DNA of 38,024 bases from contig DYKN01000026.1 in the NCBI GenBank assembly GCA_020722575.1, positions 1 to 38,024 on the forward strand, written 5' to 3'. Made by a program: the position numbers and the translations under genes. This DNA is from Rikenella microfusus (GTDB lineage: Bacteria; Bacteroidota; Bacteroidia; Bacteroidales; VadinHA17). Shown here in pieces: positions 32,886-38,024 of this stretch (position 1 is the stretch's first letter; each line of letters opens with the position of its first letter). Under the pieces are notes generated by a model, which saw only the letters and a program-made list of their open reading frames with translations, was not told where the DNA came from and did not search any database.

Positions 32886-34334
32886 TTACATTTTTTTGAT
32901 TTTCACTTTTATATCATAATCCCATTTATCGAAATAAAGGTTTCCGCCTTCCCATTCCACCTCGCCTCTTTGAAAATCAAAGGGTTCACTTCGCAGGTAT
33001 TTTTTTTCAGGATAGAGTCTGCCAGCTACTCCGTCGTTTATAATAAGCCTGTAAGAGTCAATGCCGGTAATATAAAACTCTTTCAGCTTTCTATCGGCTG
33101 AGTATTGAAGATTGTAGGAAACATCAAGGGGGACCCAGCCTGTACCTTCATAATAAACTTCGCACCAGTCATGTAAGTTTTCAGCCTGAGGCGGTATCAT
33201 CCATCCGCTCTGCCATTTGACCGGGATACCTTTATAACGCAGCATTGACATAAGGAGGAAGGTTTGCATGCCACAGTCTCCCCTGCGGTCTTTCAGAGTA
33301 TATTCAGGAATATCGGGTATAATTGAATATTCAGGTGCACCTGCCCATGGAATGTTTTCATTAAACCAGTAAAAGAATTTTTTTACTATTTCGAGTGGAT
33401 TGGTTTCGTTACCAGCAATACTATCAGCCAGATTTCTGATATTTTCACTGAAGGTTATATGTGGAGGTTCTTCTTGGGTATAAATTCTGTAAAGATCACT
33501 ATTTTTATCGTATGGGGCGGGCTTAATTCGTTCGGGGTCAAAATATTGGCCGTATGAAAAAAAAGAAAAAGCAATCTGAAAGATAGTGGGTATACCTCTA
33601 CGTGCTTTTTCCTCCATGTATATTGTACGGTGAACCATTGAGTCGGGTGAAAGGAGGAAATTATCTTCATTTGAGATGCCTGTCAGATACACTTCGGTTT
33701 GCCGTTCTCTGTTTTCTTTCGGAAATGGCATCCAGCATCTGATGGTGGCTCCAGGGGGTACAGCATCTGGTTTAACGGTAATGGTATAGATTACTTCTAC
33801 ATAAACCGGAACAACCGGCGAAAAACTGTTAGTTGACTTTTTAATTATTTCTGCCGTGTGGTTTTTACGAAATATAATTGCAGGGTTGCGGGCAATAAGA
33901 GAATCGCGGTAGGGACGGTTGAGATGAAAGTTCCTGAGAAGCAATAAATTTGAAGCAGCCCTGTTAAAGTAACGCTTTTCACCATTAATAATTCTGTATT
34001 CTAACCATCCGGCTTCTTCCCATTTTGATCGTTGCGATTGATCATAGTCGGGGATTGATATCAGGAGCAATGAGTCAATTTTATCTTCAGTTACTGTGAA
34101 TTCAAGGGCTATCCTTTTTGCTATCTCTGCCATTGAGTCGGCTTTCCATTTTATCATTTCATCCCTTGTTTCATTTTTCAGGGAGTCGGCAATAAAGATT
34201 GCTTCTTTTAAATTACCGGAATCGGTTAATTTCTTTATCCTTAAAAGGGTCTCATTATAAAGAGTGATATTGTTACGGCAAGCCAACAAGACAAGTAAAA
34301 AGCTCAGGAGTGACAATAATAAAACTCGTTTCAT
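32886..34334 (-). CDS. transglutaminase-like lipoprotein
   Basis: A 482-aa protein with a lipobox LLAC (C19), so periplasm- or outer-membrane-anchored. The first 200 residues are helical with no known motif. Residues about 320-415 form a transglutaminase-like fold with a full triad: C354 in GDCGMQ, H388 in LHDW and D404 in PLDVS. Bacterial members of this fold usually act as proteases or peptidases rather than crosslinkers. It heads the minus-strand operon with the NlpC/P60 lipoprotein and the epimerase, which suggests a role in handling wall-derived peptides; that is inference from context. Confidence 0.9.
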   Translation of the reverse strand: MKRVLLLSLLSFLLVLLACRNNITLYNETLLRIKKLTDSGNLKEAIFIADSLKNETRDEMIKWKADSMAEIAKRIALEFTVTEDKIDSLLLISIPDYDQSQRSKWEEAGWLEYRIINGEKRYFNRAASNLLLLRNFHLNRPYRDSLIARNPAIIFRKNHTAEIIKKSTNSFSPVVPVYVEVIYTITVKPDAVPPGATIRCWMPFPKENRERQTEVYLTGISNEDNFLLSPDSMVHRTIYMEEKARRGIPTIFQIAFSFFSYGQYFDPERIKPAPYDKNSDLYRIYTQEEPPHITFSENIRNLADSIAGNETNPLEIVKKFFYWFNENIPWAGAPEYSIIPDIPEYTLKDRRGDCGMQTFLLMSMLRYKGIPVKWQSGWMIPPQAENLHDWCEVYYEGTGWVPLDVSYNLQYSADRKLKEFYITGIDSYRLIINDGVAGRLYPEKKYLRSEPFDFQRGEVEWEGGNLYFDKWDYDIKVKIKKM

Positions 34335-34463
34335 TTTATCAGAAGTTTAATCAGAATTAGTAAACAATAGTTATTAGAATGAACTTTTATGAATTAAAAA
34401 TGTTTTATTTCAAGTATTTTAAACCAAACATATAAAAAAAGGCTAAATCAAAAAAGTTAAATT

Positions 34464-34676
34464 ATGAAAAAGAATGAAGGAAAATTGGACAGAATTATAA
34501 GAGTTTTGTTAGCATTGCTGGTGGTGGTATTATATTTTACCAATGTAATTTCAGGAACTGCCGGGATTGTTTTACTTGTTCTTGCAGGCATACTACTGGT
34601 AACGGCTATTAGTGGTTTTTGCGGGATTTATTCATTATTTGGTATCAGCACCTGTAAAACAAGAACAAGGGAATGA
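34464..34676 (+). CDS. DUF2892 (YgaP-like) small membrane protein
   Basis: A 70-aa inner-membrane protein with two spans (about 10-28 and 33-52). The start MKKNEGKLDRIIRVLLALLV and the end CGIYSLFGISTCKT fit the DUF2892 family, which ends in a cysteine after a short loop and is often paired with rhodanese domains. No rhodanese is fused here. It diverges from the transglutaminase-like gene and converges on the fusion protein gene, with a hairpin terminator between. Confidence 0.92.
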   Translation: MKKNEGKLDRIIRVLLALLVVVLYFTNVISGTAGIVLLVLAGILLVTAISGFCGIYSLFGISTCKTRTRE

Positions 34677-34712
34677 CAATTTAACCATATTGCAGAAGTT
34701 TCATCGTGTAAT

Positions 34713-34762
34713 CTTACTTTACCATTATATGGTAAAGCAAGAGTGATTTTATTTTTGTTCCC
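34713..34762. terminator. hairpin terminator between convergent genes
   Basis: CTTTACCAT (34717-34725), loop TAT, ATGGTAAAG (34729-34737). After one mismatch the stem continues with CTT/AAG, and a T-rich tract follows on the plus strand. It lies after the DUF2892 gene. The outer part reaches the 3' end of the fusion gene, so it may serve both. Confidence 0.72.
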
Positions 34763-36485
34763 TGGAAATGAGTTCTTCTATTTTTGAAGCCGTTTCCTCC
34801 ACAGTATCATGTGATATATCAAATATACAAATATCTCCTGTATACCAACGGCGTAAGGCTTTATCAACCACTGATTTCCGCATTATCCATACCTGGGGGG
34901 ATATTCCTTTCATGCACAGTTCGTCAATTGAATTACTCCAGCCGCTTCCTGCCAGTTCAAGCGGACCAATTTCATCAATAAAAACCACGCCGCAGTTTTT
35001 ATTTACTGATGAAAGAAGGTTTTTGCCTTTTTTGATGGCTTCCTGACTGAAAAAATATTTGCCTGATTTAATTTTTTCTTTATTCTGACTGACAGTGCAG
35101 AGCTTCGTATATTCTCCGGTCTTTAGATCCAGCAGATTGAATCCTGTTCTTTCGCCGTTTTCATTAACTCCTACAGCCAGAAAACCGCATACATTAACTT
35201 TCTTTTCCCGGAGGATATTGATAACATTACCAGCAAAAGTTGTCTTACCCTGATGGATTTCTCCGGTAATTACTACGATAGATGGTTTTTTACTGTGTTC
35301 TCTTTCGAATGCATTATAAAGGTCATCGGCCTGTTTAAGAATAATTTTCAATGATTGGCCACTTTTAGTTCTATGGTTTCTGGTTGATGCAATTGCCGAA
35401 ATAATGTACGGTAATGCAGAGAAAGATAGACTTAGCGACTGGTAGAGGGAGGTGAATCCTTTGTTGTAAAGAACAGATTTGATAACTGGATTTCTCAGTT
35501 CAACGCTGAGTGATGCAAAGCCTATGATCAACACTGCTGCCCGGGCATTCATTTTGAGTCCGACCATGAATCCTTCCATAGTAAAGAAGATGCCTTCAGA
35601 AAGCCAGTTCCATATAAATGCTGCGCCAAATGTTATCAGCAAGAAGCTTATCCAGAAACCTGGTTTTTTAAGTCTTTTTAAAGAATTTTTATAGTTTGAT
35701 ATACAAAATATTACATAAGTCACTGCAATAATGCCGGCTGGTATTAGCAAATCAAGATTAAGAAGAAGTAGTATCAGGATAATTGCTATGAAGTTTAGCA
35801 CAAGATTTATGATGGAGTAATTATCGAACTGTATGTTTCCAAACAGTGATTTGTTGCTTTGAAAGACGATATCCCGTTCGACTGTTGGTGTTGATGGGCG
35901 GATTTTTGAGTATCTTTTTCCGGTAATTATACCACCTGTTGCGCCGGCAAAGCCTGCAATAATGTAAATTGCCGAAATGATTGCCACAAGAACATATGGA
36001 CTCAGATCTTCCATACCTATCTGTTTGACAGAAAATTTATAGAGGCCTTCAAGAATTTTAACAAGATTAAATCCATAAAGAATTAATAAGCTGATAATTT
36101 TCTGAACGAGTGTACTGAAAACTGCCAGTCCACCTCCTAACAAAAAGGCGATATAATTGCGACCAATAACTCTGATAAGGAGTTCTATAATCAGTGCTTC
36201 GGTCATTATTCCAATCATGGGGCCGAGGATTATTGCGCTTGGTGAAATCGATTTCATTAACGCACAAATCAGACCGGCACGCCATACTAATCCTTTTTCT
36301 TTCCAGATTTGCTGGAATGCTATGAGTATCCATACACCTATGAGTGAAAGGATAGTACCTGAAAGTGGTATTTTGAGGTTGTGAAGAAAGCTACCAAGTA
36401 TGATTTCAAATGATGCCCATATACTGCCGATTACAGAAGCTTTCAGCCAGATGTGGTTAAGTGGTGTTGATTGAAGAAACCTCAT
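34749..36485 (-). CDS. fusion of ECF S-like and T-like membrane domains with a THEP1 NTPase
   Basis: A 578-aa protein. Residues about 10-190 hold six hydrophobic segments resembling an ECF transporter substrate-binding (S) component, including LGPMIGIMTEALI and FAGATGGIITGKRY. Residues about 213-385 hold further spans, then a soluble helical part (MEGFMVGLKMNARAAVLIIG, FSALPYIISAIAS), reminiscent of the EcfT coupling protein. The C-terminal 180 residues match a THEP1-type NTPase: Walker A GEIHQGKTT with K414, the family segments NVCGFLAVGV and GERTGFNLLDL, SGKYFF, and Walker B VVFIDEIGPLEL. Normally ECF transport uses separate ABC ATPases. This could be an uptake system powered by a different NTPase, or a membrane-anchored nucleotide enzyme. 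The substrate is unknown. Promoter box at 36538. Confidence 0.85.
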   Translation of the reverse strand: MRFLQSTPLNHIWLKASVIGSIWASFEIILGSFLHNLKIPLSGTILSLIGVWILIAFQQIWKEKGLVWRAGLICALMKSISPSAIILGPMIGIMTEALIIELLIRVIGRNYIAFLLGGGLAVFSTLVQKIISLLILYGFNLVKILEGLYKFSVKQIGMEDLSPYVLVAIISAIYIIAGFAGATGGIITGKRYSKIRPSTPTVERDIVFQSNKSLFGNIQFDNYSIINLVLNFIAIILILLLLNLDLLIPAGIIAVTYVIFCISNYKNSLKRLKKPGFWISFLLITFGAAFIWNWLSEGIFFTMEGFMVGLKMNARAAVLIIGFASLSVELRNPVIKSVLYNKGFTSLYQSLSLSFSALPYIISAIASTRNHRTKSGQSLKIILKQADDLYNAFEREHSKKPSIVVITGEIHQGKTTFAGNVINILREKKVNVCGFLAVGVNENGERTGFNLLDLKTGEYTKLCTVSQNKEKIKSGKYFFSQEAIKKGKNLLSSVNKNCGVVFIDEIGPLELAGSGWSNSIDELCMKGISPQVWIMRKSVVDKALRRWYTGDICIFDISHDTVEETASKIEELISREQK

Positions 36486-36537
36486 AACATAATATTTGGC
36501 AGATATTTTTTCTTTAAAATACCTGACGAACTACTGG

Positions 36538-36545
36538 CAAATATA
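36538..36545 (-). promoter_or_regulatory. putative -7 box of the fusion gene
   Basis: On the minus strand this reads TATATTTG, matching TAnnTTTG, 52 bases before the start codon at 36485. It lies just beyond the 3' end of the OsmC gene. No -33 TTG at the usual distance. Confidence 0.33.
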
Positions 36546-36557
36546 ATATCTGCCTAT

Positions 36558-36953
36558 TTATTTTGAAGAAGTAGCGGTAATAATAAATTCCGGATTGTTA
36601 TACATAGTTTTTTTTACCAGGCAGAGTTCTGCGGCATTAATCACGGCTTCTTTGTATTTTTCGGGAAAGTCAGGAGGAAGTTGAATGTCGAGTTTGAAGA
36701 CTGATGAGAGTCTTCTCTCATGGTCGATTTCCATCGTCTGAATTATTTTAATTCCATCGGAAGGAATCTGTCTTCTATCGCAAAAAGATTTGATATAGAT
36801 ACCTGCACAGGTTCCGATTGAAGCAAGAAAAAGGTCGAAAGGAGCAGGTGCGCTGTTATTTCCGCCGTTTACAACCGGCTGGTCAGTCCTGATAATATGT
36901 CCGTTTAGCGTTGCAGTAACTACCTTGCCACCTTCAAAATTAATTTCAATCAT
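36558..36953 (-). CDS. OsmC/Ohr family protein
   Basis: A 131-aa protein of the OsmC fold: FEGGKVVTATLNG start, GGNNSAPAPFDLFLASIGTC, then IEIDHE-like segment TMEIDHERRLS. The two redox cysteines are kept, C in GTCAGIY and C in AELCLVKKT, which fits thiol-dependent reduction of organic hydroperoxides. It is shorter than Ohr proteins and closer to YhfA-type OsmC relatives, whose substrates are often unclear. It has its own promoter box upstream and is followed by the fusion gene 72 bases later. Confidence 0.9.
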   Translation of the reverse strand: MIEINFEGGKVVTATLNGHIIRTDQPVVNGGNNSAPAPFDLFLASIGTCAGIYIKSFCDRRQIPSDGIKIIQTMEIDHERRLSSVFKLDIQLPPDFPEKYKEAVINAAELCLVKKTMYNNPEFIITATSSK

Positions 36954-37000
36954 ATAGTAAATATTTAAATGTTAAGATATAAGTGACATAATCAATCGTT

Positions 37001-37008
37001 CAAATGTA
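37001..37008 (-). promoter_or_regulatory. putative -7 box of the OsmC gene
   Basis: On the minus strand this reads TACATTTG, matching TAnnTTTG, 47 bases before the start codon at 36953. Confidence 0.4.
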
Positions 37009-37192
37009 GGATATTTTGAAAATTTCATTATTCATTTCCATCAAACAATTTTAAAAGCAATTTGTTTGAAGCAGGATGTATTTCAGTTTATAAAATACTG
37101 GACAACATTTTAGTTGGAGGTATGTAATATTCATGGATTCAGTTTATGCCAATAATGTTAAGAATTAAAATTATAAGTCAAGTGTAGAAACA

Positions 37193-37235
37193 AATAACGC
37201 AAGAGGTTTAGGTTTTTTAATGCTCTTGCGTTATT
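37193..37235. terminator. 13-bp inverted repeat after the peroxiredoxin gene, possible terminator
   Basis: AATAACGCAAGAG (37193-37205) and CTCTTGCGTTATT (37223-37235) are exact reverse complements with a 17-base loop. It begins 43 bases after the peroxiredoxin stop on the minus strand. The T run after the stem is poor and the loop is large, so it may be an RNA-stabilising hairpin rather than a classical terminator. Confidence 0.5.
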
Positions 37236-37278
37236 AGACAATATTAACAGTACTTATCTTTTATCCGTTCAGAAAAGG

Positions 37279-37989
37279 TTATTTTTTCAGGATATTCTTT
37301 TCTAATTCTTCTTTTGGAAGTTTTCTGGTGCAGAAGAACCAGTCGTAGCATTTAACATCATGTTGTTTACCTTCCATTCGTTCTTTAGCTGCTCCGCATG
37401 ATCCGGCTGGTGGTACTATTACGTCGTCACCAGGCTGCCAGTCGGCAGGCAGGGCAACAGAGAAAGCGTCGGCAGTTTGCAGTCCGATGAGTACTCTATA
37501 AAGTTCTTCGAAGTTACGGCCGAGGCTGAGAGGGTAATAGATGATAGCCCGGATTATTCCGTTAGGGTCGATAAAGAAGACAGCTCTAACGGCTTTTGTT
37601 GAACTTTCACCTGGCTGAATCATACCGTATTTTTTTGCGACTTCCATTGTGATGTCTTCGATGAGTGGGAAGTTAACCTCAACATTTTTCATTCCTTTGT
37701 ATTCGATTTTTTCCTTGATGGTACGGAGCCATGCAATATGGCTGTAGAGGCCGTCAACTGAGAGTCCGACCAGTTTGCAATTAGCCTGGTTGAATTTTTT
37801 TTCTAATGTTGCAAAGGTCATGAACTCGGAAGTACAAACTGGAGTAAAATCAGCCGGGTGGCTGAAGAAAATAACCCAGCTACCTTTGAAATCAGTTGGG
37901 AAATTAATATTTCCCTGGGTTGATACAGCTGTGAATTCAGGTGCTTTATCACCTATTCTTGGCATTGATATTGTAAAATCGTCGCACAT
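37279..37989 (-). CDS. archaeal-type (Prx6-like) peroxiredoxin
   Basis: A 236-aa thiol peroxidase reducing hydrogen peroxide and organic hydroperoxides. The peroxidatic cysteine is C52 in DFTPVCTSEF, with the supporting WVIFFSHPADF strand and later RAVFFIDPNG. The C-terminal arm carries C214 and C220 in KCYDWFFC, plus C198, a layout like archaeal peroxiredoxins such as the Aeropyrum pernix enzyme. There a C-terminal cysteine pair takes part in resolving the sulfenic acid. No AhpF-like reductase is adjacent. It may share a stress theme with the nearby OsmC protein. The start codon lies near the window edge, so its promoter cannot be judged fully. Confidence 0.95.
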   Translation of the reverse strand: MCDDFTISMPRIGDKAPEFTAVSTQGNINFPTDFKGSWVIFFSHPADFTPVCTSEFMTFATLEKKFNQANCKLVGLSVDGLYSHIAWLRTIKEKIEYKGMKNVEVNFPLIEDITMEVAKKYGMIQPGESSTKAVRAVFFIDPNGIIRAIIYYPLSLGRNFEELYRVLIGLQTADAFSVALPADWQPGDDVIVPPAGSCGAAKERMEGKQHDVKCYDWFFCTRKLPKEELEKNILKK

Positions 37990-38024
37990 AATGATTTGGT
38001 TTTAATTAAAGTGATTAACTTTTA

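Larger units (their letters stand above)
36954..37278. other. intergenic region with promoter box and inverted repeat
   Basis: About 325 bases between the OsmC and peroxiredoxin genes, both minus-strand. It holds the OsmC promoter box (37001-37008) and a 13-bp inverted repeat after the peroxiredoxin gene. No small gene or RNA was recognised in the rest. Confidence 0.6.

Noticed and set aside
1..38024. tRNA, rRNA, CRISPR arrays, insertion sequences
   Set aside because: No cloverleaf-like segment, repeat-spacer pattern, transposase motif or direct target duplication was seen on either strand by eye.

Overview
The window looks like chromosomal DNA of a Bacteroidota bacterium, probably an uncultured or anaerobic Bacteroidales-like lineage. 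The base composition is AT-rich, ribosome-binding sites are weak, and many start codons have an upstream TAnnTTTG box, the -7 element of the Bacteroidota housekeeping sigma factor. Gene content agrees: a BT_1313/BT_1314-like NlpC/P60 plus dipeptide epimerase pair, many secreted and lipoproteins, and a THEP1-type NTPase fused to membrane domains. There are no rRNA or tRNA genes, CRISPR arrays, insertion sequences or phage modules. The lineage call is inference.

Layout. 0.1-5.2 kb (minus): three sensory genes in one operon, a REC-PAS-PAS-kinase-REC hybrid, a small REC-PAS protein and a PAS-PAS kinase, with no DNA-binding output gene. 5.5-7.2 kb: a secreted M1 metallopeptidase. 7.2-9.7 kb: a GNAT acetyltransferase diverging from asnB, which ends in a strong bidirectional terminator. 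9.8-12 kb: a small secreted protein and an orphan membrane fusion protein with an unusual Gln/Ser/Gly-rich insertion. 12-16.5 kb (minus): a molybdenum hydroxylase operon (XdhC, MobA-like nucleotidyltransferase, 2Fe-2S subunit, Tat-exported molybdopterin subunit). 16.9-21.6 kb: a secreted repeat protein, a UPF0316 membrane protein and a large SNF2 helicase.

21.9-25.4 kb (plus) is a probable envelope module: a helical lipoprotein, two L,D-transpeptidases and a one-span protein of unknown function. A strong terminator sits between the lipoprotein and the enzymes, only a few bases before the next start codon. 25.5-28.5 kb holds a NupC-type nucleoside transporter, a small two-span protein and an amidohydrolase. 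An SDR gene then overlaps tail-to-tail with a DUF4405 membrane protein carrying a duplicated helical repeat. 30.5-34.3 kb (minus) is a peptidoglycan-peptide salvage operon: transglutaminase-like lipoprotein, NlpC/P60 lipoprotein, L-Ala-D/L-Glu epimerase.

34.5-38 kb holds a DUF2892 protein, a three-part fusion (apparent ECF S-like and T-like membrane domains plus a THEP1 NTPase), an OsmC protein and an archaeal-type peroxiredoxin. The strongest candidates for something new are this fusion and the lipoprotein/L,D-transpeptidase module. Cell-wall work is a recurring theme: two L,D-transpeptidases, NlpC/P60, the epimerase and the transglutaminase-like protein lie within 13 kb. All functions are inferred from motifs read by eye; no database search was run.
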